A stretch of DNA of 64,000 nucleotides from Anaerolineae bacterium (GTDB taxonomy: Bacteria > Chloroflexota > Anaerolineae > Anaerolineales > Anaerolineaceae): the NCBI GenBank assembly GCA_013178295.1, contig JABLWW010000010.1, forward strand, positions 62,001 through 126,000, read 5' to 3'. Both the position numbers and the translations under genes were made by a program. Below, piece by piece: positions 42,580 through 51,046 of the stretch (position 1 is its first letter; every line of letters starts with the position of its first letter). Below the pieces are notes generated by a model. It was not told the DNA's origin. It did not search any database and saw only the letters and a list, made by a program, of their open reading frames with translations.

Positions 42580-44058
42580 TCAGCGAGCCAGTCTGCGCGC
42601 ATAGGATACATAGGTGGGGTAGAGTTCCTGATATCTACTTACCTGATCGGGAACCGGACGCACGACTTGCTCTTCGACCTTGAATATCTCAAGGCTTTGG
42701 CGCAGTGTGCTGTGGATGCCCAGAGCCTGACATGCCAGGATTGCTGCCCCAAGTGCTGGGCCATGCGAGTATGGGCTTAGCAAAACCTGAATGCCGGTTA
42801 CGTTGGCGAGGATTGTCCGCCACCATGCACTGCGAGAAGCGCCGCCGATCATCCACAGGCGTTCCACGCTCAAATTTGAGTTTGACAGATACCAGAGCGC
42901 CTTTTTGACTTCGTAGGCACATCCTTCCATAATCGCGCGCGTCATATCGGCGCAGGTCTGGGATAGCTGCATAGAGAGGAAACTGCCGCCCTCTCCCACA
43001 GGTTGAGGTAAAAAGAAAAGTCCTTTTGAACCCGGTTCGGTTGTTTGCAAAGCCTGGTTAATAGCGGCGAATCTATCCATGTGGTTGTGGTTGTTGCGTG
43101 ATGTGTGATTTTGCCAGATCTGCTTTACCCACCATTCCATTGTGGCACCAAAAGCGCCCAGAAATTGCGACACGACCCAGCGGTCTGGGATGACGTGTTC
43201 GTTAACATTCATTTGGGGTGGAATGGCGTTAACCAATGGGGCGTCGGTGACAGCATTAATCACCCAGGCAGTGCCACATGCCAGAAGTCCTGTGTTTGGT
43301 TCTGTCATGTTGACAGCCAGCGCTTCACAGCAGTGATCCTGACCTCCGTTGATCAAAGGGATGGTTCTATGCAGATCCAACAGGCGGCAAATATCCTCTT
43401 TGAGGAAACCAACAATGCTTGCTGAGGGCAAAATGGGCGAGAGCTGCTGGCTGCGGATACCCGCTATCGAACACAGTTCATCACTGTAGTGTCCTGTTCC
43501 CATTTCCAGCAAGAGCATCTCGCCTGCCATGGATGGATTGGTGCAAAATTCACCTGTCAGGCGGTGTATCAGAAAGTCGTTTAGCGAAAGCCAGCGTACC
43601 GTAAGATCGAAATTATGGGGTTTGTAACGCAGCAACCAAGCGATTGAAGGCAGTGGTAGTCCCGGTTGCGGTGTCCAGCCGCAGATCGAGCGAATATGTT
43701 CTGCCATGCCATTCTCATGCCATTCGCGGACAAGGGGTTGTGTACGACCGTCCATCCAGGTGATCAGGGGGTTGACGGCTTGTCCATTGGGAAGGACGGG
43801 GACAACTGACCCGCCCTGCGTGGCTAACGATACGGCGACAACGTTTGCCTGACCCTGAATGTCTGTGAAGGCTTTGTGCATCAACTTGAGCACGGTCTGC
43901 CATATTTCCTCAGCGTCTTGCTCTACCCAGCCGGGTTGGGGCGTGTACAGGGGGATTGCCGTCTCATGCACAGCTAGTTCGGAGCCTTGCAGGTCAAAAA
44001 GCACCGCCTTTGCCACAGTAGTGCCGATATCGAGTGTGAGAATGGCATCTTTCAACAC
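42580..44058 (-). CDS. FGGY-family carbohydrate kinase
   Basis: ATP-dependent sugar kinase, 492 residues from GTG 44058. The upstream ATG 44067 overlaps a TATAAT box and would lie before the predicted transcription start, so the GTG at +1 is preferred. The N-terminal phosphate loop LTLDIGTTVAKAVLFD and the C-terminal MIGGASRSAWWRTILANVTG are clear. It resembles xylulokinase and gluconokinase-type members (ATQGGSVVPV, WMDGRTQP). It forms an operon with the HAD phosphatase gene. The sugar is not determined. Confidence 0.9.
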   Translation of the reverse strand: MLKDAILTLDIGTTVAKAVLFDLQGSELAVHETAIPLYTPQPGWVEQDAEEIWQTVLKLMHKAFTDIQGQANVVAVSLATQGGSVVPVLPNGQAVNPLITWMDGRTQPLVREWHENGMAEHIRSICGWTPQPGLPLPSIAWLLRYKPHNFDLTVRWLSLNDFLIHRLTGEFCTNPSMAGEMLLLEMGTGHYSDELCSIAGIRSQQLSPILPSASIVGFLKEDICRLLDLHRTIPLINGGQDHCCEALAVNMTEPNTGLLACGTAWVINAVTDAPLVNAIPPQMNVNEHVIPDRWVVSQFLGAFGATMEWWVKQIWQNHTSRNNHNHMDRFAAINQALQTTEPGSKGLFFLPQPVGEGGSFLSMQLSQTCADMTRAIMEGCAYEVKKALWYLSNSNLSVERLWMIGGASRSAWWRTILANVTGIQVLLSPYSHGPALGAAILACQALGIHSTLRQSLEIFKVEEQVVRPVPDQVSRYQELYPTYVSYARRLAR

Positions 44059-44065
44059 ACGCAGC

Positions 44066-44071
44066 ATTATA
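44066..44071 (-). promoter_or_regulatory. -10 box of the FGGY kinase gene (leaderless)
   Basis: TATAAT on the minus strand overlaps the nominal ATG 44067 and ends seven bases before in-frame GTG 44058. The -35 is weak (TTCGCA at 44096-44091, spacing 19). Confidence 0.5.
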
Positions 44072-44128
44072 AACGATTAAAATACATGTTTGCGAAACCT
44101 TTTGATTCTCACGTGTAGAAAGGCTTAT

Positions 44129-45220
44129 ATGTCAGCCAATATTGGAAACGATTATCATCTGCTGGATACGCCTGCTCTGTGGGTAGATTTGGATATCCTG
44201 GAGAGCAATATTCGTAACATGGCATCCTTTTTTCGGTCGGTTGGTGTGGGCTGGAGACCACATACCAAGGGAATTAAGATACCCGCCATCGCCCATAAGC
44301 TCCTCAATGCTGGCGCGCTGGGTATCACCTGTGCCAAGCTTAGTGAGGCAGAGGTGATGGCGGCAAGTGGTATACGGGATATCTTGATTGCCAACCAGGT
44401 CGTTGACGCGCCGAAAATTGTGCGTCTGGTTAACTTGCAAAAACACGCCAATGTGATGGTCGCGGTGGACAACCTGGAAAATGCCGCGGACATATCGAGG
44501 GCTGCCGAAACTTATCATACAAAGGTGAGGGTTCTGATTGAGGTCAACACAGGCATGAACCGCTGTGGGCTGCAACCAGGTGAGGAGGCAGTAGAGTTTG
44601 CGCGTGAGCTTGCTGCAATGCCCGGTCTTATCTTTAGCGGTGTGATGGGCTGGGAAGGACATGTTACCAAAATTGCTGACCAGCAACAGAAGTATGATGA
44701 AGTGAAACGATCTGTAGGTTCGCTGACAGCAACAGCTGACCTGATTCGCCAAGCCGGTTTTGCAGTTGAGATTGTCAGCTGTGGCGGGACGGGGGATTTC
44801 CGTATGGCTGCTCTACAACCTGGGGTTACCGAGATTCAGGCGGGGGGTGGGGTCTTTGGGGATTTGACCTACACGTCATGGGGCGCAGAGCAGGCGCACA
44901 GTCTTTTTGTGCTTACAACAGTCATTAGCCGCCCTGCACCCACACGGGCTGTTATCAACGCCGGGCATAAAACGATGGACGGCGAGCATGTCATTCCTGT
45001 GGTAAGAGGTAGAAAAGATATTGTACTGACCAAGCTCAATGCAGAACATGGTATTCTACAACTGGAGGATGCTACAACCCCTTTGAAAATCAAGGAGAAA
45101 CTGGATTTGATTGTCGGTTACGGCGATTTTACCGTTTTTCGGCATGACCGACTCTATGGTGTGCGGGATGGCAAGGTGGAAGTGGTATGGGATATCCAGG
45201 GCAGGGGGAAGCTGGGATAG
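44129..45220 (+). CDS. D-threonine aldolase/DSD1-like PLP-dependent enzyme
   Basis: A fold III PLP protein of 363 residues. ATG 44129 follows GAAAGGCTT. The pyridoxal lysine is K47 in RPHTKGIK, and VNTGMNRCG and SCGGTGDFR are family motifs. Near the C-terminus the metal-site region that usually contains H-x-C or H-x-D reads GYGDFTVF, so one ligand His appears replaced by Tyr while the Asp is kept. Activity on D-3-hydroxy amino acids is likely but metal use is uncertain. It is divergent from the FGGY kinase and convergent with the desaturase gene. Confidence 0.85.
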   Translation: MSANIGNDYHLLDTPALWVDLDILESNIRNMASFFRSVGVGWRPHTKGIKIPAIAHKLLNAGALGITCAKLSEAEVMAASGIRDILIANQVVDAPKIVRLVNLQKHANVMVAVDNLENAADISRAAETYHTKVRVLIEVNTGMNRCGLQPGEEAVEFARELAAMPGLIFSGVMGWEGHVTKIADQQQKYDEVKRSVGSLTATADLIRQAGFAVEIVSCGGTGDFRMAALQPGVTEIQAGGGVFGDLTYTSWGAEQAHSLFVLTTVISRPAPTRAVINAGHKTMDGEHVIPVVRGRKDIVLTKLNAEHGILQLEDATTPLKIKEKLDLIVGYGDFTVFRHDRLYGVRDGKVEVVWDIQGRGKLG

Positions 45221-45223
45221 GAT

Positions 45224-46837
45224 CTACAGCCTCTTTTGCAATGCCATCAGCTTAAAGGCTTTTGATTTGACCCATCTATTCAGCCGGGTGGACGCTTTTT
45301 CATCTTGAGGGGCATACGCCGGGTCGCCCAGGATAAGATAGAGCGCCCGTTCGACGCCGTGCGGAATGATATCTCCTGCCATTCCGTATCCGATGCAGTC
45401 ATACCCTACCATGTACAGGTTTTCGATGGGCAGGTGCGGGTCAATCCGCTGTGCGCCGCTCTGGTGAATGCGGTGTGCCATTTCTGCTGTCCACAGCCCT
45501 GTGTAGAACATGGGCACTTGCAGTTCTACAACGTCGTCAAAATCTGGGAATACCTCGCGCAGCTCCGCCAGGACAATTTCAAGCTCGCGTCGCTTATCAA
45601 CTGGCTCTTCCATGACCCAGAACACGTCCAGAGCGTGCCGCCCTTCGGGGGCGAGTTTGGGGTCGAAAAATGTGGGGGCATAGCAGTTAACCGTGCGCTC
45701 CCAACCCATGAGATGCAAAAGCGAGTATCCTTCGCCAAGTAGGGGAAGGCGTGTGCCCAGAATCAACGCAGCAACATTGGCAGGGATTGCGGAGCGCAGA
45801 CGGGCAGTGTAATTGGATGGCAGATTTTCTTCACCAACCAGCCGCATGAGACGGTTCAATCCGGCATTGTGTACGACAGTGTCTGCTTCGATGATGCGCC
45901 CATCCTTCAATGTGACACCAGAAGCCTTGCCATTCTGGACGTTGATTTTATCAACACGTGTCCGGGTAGCGATGTGCCCTCCATATTGCTGTAACACCTT
46001 TTCCAGCCCTGCGACAATTGCCGCAGTTCCCCCAACTGCTGTGCCCCAGGTTGCCATTGCTTCAATGGAATCGACAATGGCGCGTTTTGTTTCCATGGCT
46101 GAAAATGTGTCCACCGTCTGAGAGGCGAGGCAGTAGGTGATGATAGTCTCGACGTATTTTTCATACTGCGGGTTATTTGGGAAGAATCGGCGGATGTACT
46201 GACGGGCGGTCATATCATCAGGATACGCTACACCGGGGTTATACATATCTGAAATCCAATCATAGACAACGGCCATCCCCTTTTTCCCGCCAACGATTGT
46301 CTCCTGTGCCTCATCCAGCGAGTCAAATCGCCTTCCATCTTTCATATACACTTTGTGTTTGCCAAATTCGCTGGCATCTTTGGCAACCCGCCACTGGATA
46401 TCGGCGCCCAGCTTGCGGGTCAGCTTACCAATGCGGCTGTTGGGGCCCGGGCAGGTCCACGCGGCGGTCGTGATGGCATACCCCTTATGTGTCAGGTGGG
46501 TGAACTTTCCACCCACGAAGGACATCTGCTCAAGGACGAGAACGTTTTTTCCTGCCTTTGCCAACCCGGCTGCCGTCATCAGACCGCCTATTCCGGCGCC
46601 GATGACGATGACGTCATAGCGCTTTTCCAATGGCAGAGGGGGGCTCTCGATGGAAGGTGCGGAGAAGACATTGTTTGGGCAGATGTAAAGACACTCTCCA
46701 CACTGTGTGCAGCGGTTATTGTCAATGATTGGGTAGGTGCTGGTTTCAATTTTCAGCGAAATTGCTTCTGCGGGACAAGCGATGGTGCAATAGCTGCAAC
46801 CAGTACATTGGGACGCTTCAACTTTGACGGCGGTCAT
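45224..46837 (-). CDS. Phytoene-desaturase-like flavoprotein with fused 2[4Fe-4S] ferredoxin
   Basis: A 537-residue fusion. Residues 1-60 hold two ferredoxin cysteine sets (C11, C14, C17, C21 and C43, C46, C49, C53). From residue 74 a CrtI/amine-oxidase-type FAD domain starts with VIVIGAGIGGLMTAAGLAKAG. The C-terminal FAD motif is YMVGYDCIGYGMAGDIIPHGVE. AAGGAG precedes the ATG, ten bases after the CruF-like gene. The fusion suggests electron exchange between ferredoxin clusters and FAD during isoprenoid desaturation, saturation or isomerisation. The substrate is unknown. Confidence 0.85.
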   Translation of the reverse strand: MTAVKVEASQCTGCSYCTIACPAEAISLKIETSTYPIIDNNRCTQCGECLYICPNNVFSAPSIESPPLPLEKRYDVIVIGAGIGGLMTAAGLAKAGKNVLVLEQMSFVGGKFTHLTHKGYAITTAAWTCPGPNSRIGKLTRKLGADIQWRVAKDASEFGKHKVYMKDGRRFDSLDEAQETIVGGKKGMAVVYDWISDMYNPGVAYPDDMTARQYIRRFFPNNPQYEKYVETIITYCLASQTVDTFSAMETKRAIVDSIEAMATWGTAVGGTAAIVAGLEKVLQQYGGHIATRTRVDKINVQNGKASGVTLKDGRIIEADTVVHNAGLNRLMRLVGEENLPSNYTARLRSAIPANVAALILGTRLPLLGEGYSLLHLMGWERTVNCYAPTFFDPKLAPEGRHALDVFWVMEEPVDKRRELEIVLAELREVFPDFDDVVELQVPMFYTGLWTAEMAHRIHQSGAQRIDPHLPIENLYMVGYDCIGYGMAGDIIPHGVERALYLILGDPAYAPQDEKASTRLNRWVKSKAFKLMALQKRL

Positions 46838-46847
46838 TTCCTGCTCC

Positions 46848-47738
46848 TTATGAATTTTTTTCGGTTTTTGGCAACATGTTACTCAAAGAGGTTGCTTGAC
46901 CGTGCTGTAACAGATTGACGTGGGTCAGGGCAATGGTGATGAAGGGACCCATTGCCAGCAGCCCAATCAGGGCTACCTCTGGTCGGCGCAGCACGGTAAG
47001 TGTCACGCCGAACGCAGTGAGAAAGAGAGCGGCGTAGAGCAACAATGGTCCATACACAGAGAGGTACATGTTGTGCCGCTGGGGTGCGCCTCGCAGCATG
47101 ATCAGACGGTATAGCAGAATAATGACAAAAGAGACGGCTAACCAGCCCATAAAATTGGTAATGGGCACCCCATTAGCCACATAGGGAACATAAGCCCCGC
47201 CTTTCTCCCACACCCACCAGCCCTGACTAACGGCAATTGGGTCAATCATCATATCCCAGGCAGTGGTTGCCAGGGCACCCACCACTGCAAGCCAAAGAAA
47301 AGAAGACAGTCGTTTGCCCCAGGTAATGTTTCCGGCAGCCGCGGAGGGCGAAAGGAAATCGGACATGCAGAAGGCTGCGTAGAGGATTGGCTCCCATGTG
47401 ATAGCTGCCAGGAAGGGGACACCAAACAAACCGATTCCCAGAACGTCTGTGTAATGGTAGTTGCCAAAGATCAATCCAAAGTTCACCCCCAACGCTTCGG
47501 CGGTGAAAGCGATCATAAAAGAAAGAGAGAACATCAACACACTGCGCCGCCAGCCCTTGGTGAGAATTGCGTGCCAGATGACAAAAATCAGCAAACCACC
47601 TACAAAGCCGATGAGAAAGTCAACTTTAAAGGGTATGCGCATCCCAATCAGGTAGTTGAGAATGATGAGGAGGACAGACAGGGTTGTAAGGATGGTTAAA
47701 AAAATAAAAGGGCTTCTGCCGGATATATGCTTTTTCAT
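46848..47738 (-). CDS. Carotenoid biosynthesis protein, CruF/Caroten_synth family
   Basis: Integral membrane protein of 296 residues with about seven or eight spans. The family patterns WDMMIDPIAVSQGWWVWEKGGAYVP and GVPITNFMGW match the carotenoid 1',2'-hydratase CruF and archaeal bisanhydrobacterioruberin hydratase family. GGGAGAAG precedes ATG 47738. It is co-transcribed with the ferredoxin-fused flavoprotein, supporting a shared isoprenoid or carotenoid pathway. No phytoene synthase is in the window. Confidence 0.82.
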   Translation of the reverse strand: MKKHISGRSPFIFLTILTTLSVLLIILNYLIGMRIPFKVDFLIGFVGGLLIFVIWHAILTKGWRRSVLMFSLSFMIAFTAEALGVNFGLIFGNYHYTDVLGIGLFGVPFLAAITWEPILYAAFCMSDFLSPSAAAGNITWGKRLSSFLWLAVVGALATTAWDMMIDPIAVSQGWWVWEKGGAYVPYVANGVPITNFMGWLAVSFVIILLYRLIMLRGAPQRHNMYLSVYGPLLLYAALFLTAFGVTLTVLRRPEVALIGLLAMGPFITIALTHVNLLQHGQATSLSNMLPKTEKNS

Positions 47739-47770
47739 CTGCTCTTCTCCCTTTTTGGATGGATAAAAAT

Positions 47771-47799
47771 ACTATATCCCTGTTGTTGGGCAAAAACAA
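47771..47799 (-). promoter_or_regulatory. Promoter of the cruF-like operon
   Basis: TTGTTT (47799-47794), a 17-base spacer and TATAGT (47776-47771) on the minus strand. The predicted start near 47764 gives a 26-base leader that contains the ribosome site. Confidence 0.55.
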
Positions 47800-47863
47800 G
47801 TCGCGTTGCGTCATAAAAATGGACATGTCAGGCGAAAATAGCCCCTCTAAGCCTCTTTTTGCG

Positions 47864-47881
47864 CCTTTCACAACTGAAAGG
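47864..47881. repeat. Inverted repeat upstream of the cruF-like promoter
   Basis: CCTTTCA and TGAAAGG arms flank CAAC. It lies five bases from a set of 11-bp direct repeats. No U-run follows on either strand, so a protein-binding site is likelier than a terminator. Confidence 0.4.
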
Positions 47882-47885
47882 TGGG

Positions 47886-47918
47886 CGTAGGTTAAGCGTA
47901 GGGTAATCGTAGGGTATT
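47886..47918. repeat. Three tandem 11-bp direct repeats, possible regulator box
   Basis: The unit CGTAGGKTAAK occurs three times without gaps (47886, 47897, 47908), the last copy ending TATT. An 11-bp period puts the copies on the same helix face, as in PhoB/OmpR-family boxes. It lies about 120-150 bases upstream of the predicted cruF-like transcript start. Confidence 0.5.
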
Positions 47919-47981
47919 CTGACCTAATTTGTGGTAATATAGAATTCGAAAGGGCAACTTCTCTTCTTCTCCTCCTTATGA

Positions 47982-48010
47982 GAGACCCGGGGTCGGCGTC
48001 CCCGGGTCTC
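47982..48010 (-). terminator. GC-rich perfect hairpin after the mutarotase-like gene
   Basis: GAGACCCGGGG (47982-47992) and CCCCGGGTCTC (48000-48010) form an 11-bp stem with a seven-base loop, six bases after the stop codon. No U-tract follows on the minus strand, so it may be a processing or Rho-assisted end rather than a classical terminator. Confidence 0.6.
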
Positions 48011-48015
48011 GCAGT

Positions 48016-48843
48016 TTAACTGACCTTTTCAATTTCCCATACTTCGCGGTGGTGCAGTTCTCCCCCTGCTTCCAATGGCAGCAAAGCCCCCATGCTTTCG
48101 ATTTCGATGTAATTCCAGCGCGTATAGACTGAGCAGTTGCACCCCATATCAGGGTGTGGCATTCCTGGCAGGGGATCAAAAGTTTTGCGAAAGAGGACAT
48201 TGCCGATACGGTAAGTTACCCAACCCAATGGGGAAAACACGCCTACCTTGAGGGGATTGTCCATTTCTAAAGCTTCAACCCGGACGCAGTCATCCTCGAC
48301 ATGCAAACGCGGGTCGCTGGTCAGGGTATATGGCCAGAAAACCACTTGGCGGTCGGGTAGCAAGCCTGTTTTGTCTGCATCGGGCAATCGCATTGGAAGT
48401 ATCGCAGTGCCTCCGCCGCGCAGCATGGTGATGCCCCATGCACCGCATGTCAGCGTGGTATTGCCCTCGTTTTTCAGGGTGTGATCCAGGGTAACTGCTG
48501 CCCGATCCTGATGCAACTGTATTTTGATCATTTTGCGCAGGTGGGTGGGCGCCTCAACAGGTTGGATCAGGCGCACGCCATCTGCCAGATGCTCCACCAG
48601 TGGCGGTTCGTCATCTGGAATGCTGGATTCGACCCGTTCGGGTGCATGCCAAAGACGATGCCCCCCGTAGATGTGATAATGACCATATTTGTGTTGCCAG
48701 GAAAGGTCAGGCGTTTCGGCTAGAAGGTTCTCCTCGCTGCCTGCCAGCATCAACCGCACAATACGTGGTCCGGCGGTTGATAGATAATCCAGCGAAAGAA
48801 AAGGGCTGGTGATGCGGTTAACAGGGTGTCCAAAGAAGTCCAT
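48016..48843 (-). CDS. Galactose-mutarotase-like superfamily protein
   Basis: A 275-residue beta-rich protein. The order of patterns LDYLSTAGPRIVRL, YGHYHIYGGHRLWHAPE, LDHTLKNEGNTTLTCGAWGITML and the C-terminal NYIEIESMGALLPLEAGGELHHREVWEI matches the aldose-epimerase/mutarotase supersandwich fold. No signal peptide. AGGAGG precedes ATG 48843. It lies 24 bases downstream of the beta-helix gene and may be in the same transcript. Whether it is an epimerase or only binds sugars is open. Confidence 0.75.
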   Translation of the reverse strand: MDFFGHPVNRITSPFLSLDYLSTAGPRIVRLMLAGSEENLLAETPDLSWQHKYGHYHIYGGHRLWHAPERVESSIPDDEPPLVEHLADGVRLIQPVEAPTHLRKMIKIQLHQDRAAVTLDHTLKNEGNTTLTCGAWGITMLRGGGTAILPMRLPDADKTGLLPDRQVVFWPYTLTSDPRLHVEDDCVRVEALEMDNPLKVGVFSPLGWVTYRIGNVLFRKTFDPLPGMPHPDMGCNCSVYTRWNYIEIESMGALLPLEAGGELHHREVWEIEKVS

Positions 48844-48867
48844 AAATGCTATCCTCCTGCTTGTTTT

Positions 48868-50844
48868 TCACGGTATTTGAATCACTTGCTCGCCTTTGGT
48901 AAAACGGACGGTTTCCATGAGTGGGTTGGGGAAACCGTTTGCTTCGGCAATATCCTCAGGCCTGACATCCCCGAACTTGCAGGCAATGATGAACAAATCT
49001 TCTCCTGCGGCAACTTTATATTCGCTTGGATGTTTCATCCAGGTTCGCTTGCCCTTGTAGGGGTGTTCTTCTGTGGGGAAGAACAATTCCTGTCCAGGGT
49101 GGATGATGGAGTCAACACTCAATTTGTTATAACTGAGAAAATAGTTTAAGTCAATGTTGAAGCGTGCAGCCAGACAGGCGGGAAATTCGCCGTACTGAAC
49201 AATCCAGCTTTCGGGATATGGCGGGGGCTGCCAGTCTTCTTCGGTTTCGTCATGGGCTAGGCTGGGCGCAGGCGGTTGGCTGCTGGTTGTCCCACCCAGA
49301 TTAGGAAGAGAAGATGACGGCGGCGATGGGGGTGGGTTGGATGAAGATACATCAACGCTGGCTTCGTATGCGCCGATGTCGCAGCGCCCGTCTTGAGGGC
49401 GTTCAGCACCGCGCTGATCAATAAGCAGGGCAGCTCCCAGATGATCCACACATCCGAGGGGGTTGCCGCCATTGATCGCCGGGCTGCCCTGTTGCAAAGC
49501 ATGGGTCAGGGTTTGCCCGCCGTTATCAGCTAAAGGGGCAAGCAAAGCCTTTACCCCGATCAGGTCGCCTGAACTGCTTTCAAACGTGCAGCCGCTGACA
49601 GAGCCGATCAGGTTATACCCATCTGAGTGGATGACGCCAGCGCAGTCTGGAGAGACAGAAGCGCTCAAGTTTCCCTGTAGGATTGTGTTTGCCAGGTAAA
49701 CGACTCCGCCACCGCTGAAAATTCCGCCAGCGATTTCGCCTCCTGCGTCGGTTGTGGTAGATTTGTTGTTGGTGATGGTGCTGTTATACACATTGGCGTT
49801 GCCGCCAAAAAAGATGCCGCCCATTTGCACGCCAGTATTGCCGCTGATGGTGCTGTTTACAATGGCAGTTTTTCCGGTGTTGTAGATTCCCCCCATTCCG
49901 CCCTGGTTGTTGCTGATGGTGCATCCAATAATGGTCAGTGTGGAGTCGGATGCCACTCCGGCGGTAATATCGCTGCGGTTGTCGCTGATGGTGGTGTTGA
50001 TGAGGGTTGCGTTGACCTGCATGGCACGGATACCCCCTACGGCAATCCCGTTTGCCTGGTTGGCAATGATCTGACTATCCTGCACGGTTAAGGCATTCCC
50101 TTGTGCGTCTCCCTGTGCGTTAATGCCCCCTGACAGGTTTTTCTGTATCAGGCTGCGCACAACAGTGAGGTCTGTTGCCTGCACATCGATACCGCTGCTG
50201 CTGTTGTCCTCGACGATTACATCTTCCAGTTGCAGTTGGGCATACTGTGCGTAAATGCCTTTGACGCCATTGCGTATCTTCAAGGCGTTCATAGAGACGC
50301 TGACGGGAGACCCGGCTGTGCCGTTGATGTCAAACACATCTTCCAGCCCATCCCCCTGGATGATGGTATCTTGTGCGCCAGCCCCGATCAGGCTGATGCT
50401 GGCGTTGATATCCAGGTCGCCGCTAGCCCCCTGATCTTCAGAGACACCGCTCAAGGTGATGTGATAGGTTCCTGCCTGAAGATTGATGACACTTTCTTCA
50501 GCACTCATGTTCGCTTCCTGCAACGCGGCGCGCAGGGTGCAAACCCCGCTGCCCGTTGAGGTTTCACAGATTCCATCACCAGGAGTGGCATCTGCGGCGT
50601 CATCAAAACTGTTTACCCCCCAGCTTTTTGCGCTGACGGAGCTTTGTGAAAAGATTCCTCCCGTTGCTGACGAAAACAGGCGGGGAATGGAAATTTTTGC
50701 CATGCTGAGAATTCCGATAAGCAACAAGATCAATGCGATGGCTGCCACTACCCAAAGGGCTTTGTCAATGTGGCGTGTATACAACGTATGCAAAGCCTGA
50801 AAAAGTTTTGGGCGGGAGCCAATTTGGTTGCTCTCGTGTATCAT
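48868..50844 (-). CDS. Membrane-anchored beta-helix protein with CSLREA and two LysM-like domains
   Basis: A 658-residue protein, probably extracytoplasmic. After about 30 basic residues comes one membrane span (WVVAAIALILLLIGIL, about 32-50). A CSLREA-type region follows (GDGICETSTGSGVCTLRAALQEAN, about 90-115), then a right-handed parallel beta-helix with repeated Asn/Gly/Thr strands to about 440 and a choice-of-anchor-type block (LADNGGQTLTHALQQGSPAI). A Pro/Ser linker and two LysM-like repeats end it (WIVQYGEFPACLAARFNI, YKVAAGEDLFIIACKFG). It may bind cell-wall glycan. GGAGGTGATCC precedes the ATG. Confidence 0.85.
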   Translation of the reverse strand: MIHESNQIGSRPKLFQALHTLYTRHIDKALWVVAAIALILLLIGILSMAKISIPRLFSSATGGIFSQSSVSAKSWGVNSFDDAADATPGDGICETSTGSGVCTLRAALQEANMSAEESVINLQAGTYHITLSGVSEDQGASGDLDINASISLIGAGAQDTIIQGDGLEDVFDINGTAGSPVSVSMNALKIRNGVKGIYAQYAQLQLEDVIVEDNSSSGIDVQATDLTVVRSLIQKNLSGGINAQGDAQGNALTVQDSQIIANQANGIAVGGIRAMQVNATLINTTISDNRSDITAGVASDSTLTIIGCTISNNQGGMGGIYNTGKTAIVNSTISGNTGVQMGGIFFGGNANVYNSTITNNKSTTTDAGGEIAGGIFSGGGVVYLANTILQGNLSASVSPDCAGVIHSDGYNLIGSVSGCTFESSSGDLIGVKALLAPLADNGGQTLTHALQQGSPAINGGNPLGCVDHLGAALLIDQRGAERPQDGRCDIGAYEASVDVSSSNPPPSPPSSSLPNLGGTTSSQPPAPSLAHDETEEDWQPPPYPESWIVQYGEFPACLAARFNIDLNYFLSYNKLSVDSIIHPGQELFFPTEEHPYKGKRTWMKHPSEYKVAAGEDLFIIACKFGDVRPEDIAEANGFPNPLMETVRFTKGEQVIQIP

Positions 50845-50992
50845 GGATCACCTCCGGATGACTTAGGCAAAATGGTCAGGACATTTCGCAAAAAGATAGC
50901 TGCACCCAGTACGTTGCAATCGCTGTGCCAGAACGGCCCTTTTGCCGTTGCACCGGTTTTTGGCAAACGTTGTTCAAAAGCACCTTGCACCC

Positions 50993-51021
50993 TTGCGGAA
51001 AAAAGGCGTGGGGTTTATAAT
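50993..51021 (+). promoter_or_regulatory. Promoter of the HTH regulator gene
   Basis: TTGCGG (50993-50998), 17 bases, TATAAT (51016-51021). The predicted start near 51028 lies inside the palindrome, leaving a 19-base leader without Shine-Dalgarno. Confidence 0.6.
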
Positions 51022-51034
51022 TCAACAGTTGAAT
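51020..51034 (+). promoter_or_regulatory. Palindromic operator over the regulator start site
   Basis: ATTCAAC-A-GTTGAAT is a perfect 7-bp inverted repeat that overlaps the last -10 bases and the transcription start. The winged-helix protein encoded just downstream is its likely ligand. Confidence 0.55.
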
Positions 51035-51046
51035 ATTGAAAACTCA

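Noticed and set aside
47982-48010. Hairpin read as a classical intrinsic terminator
   Set aside because: The stem is strong but a purine-rich stretch, not a U-run, follows on the minus strand; kept only as a processing or Rho-type end.
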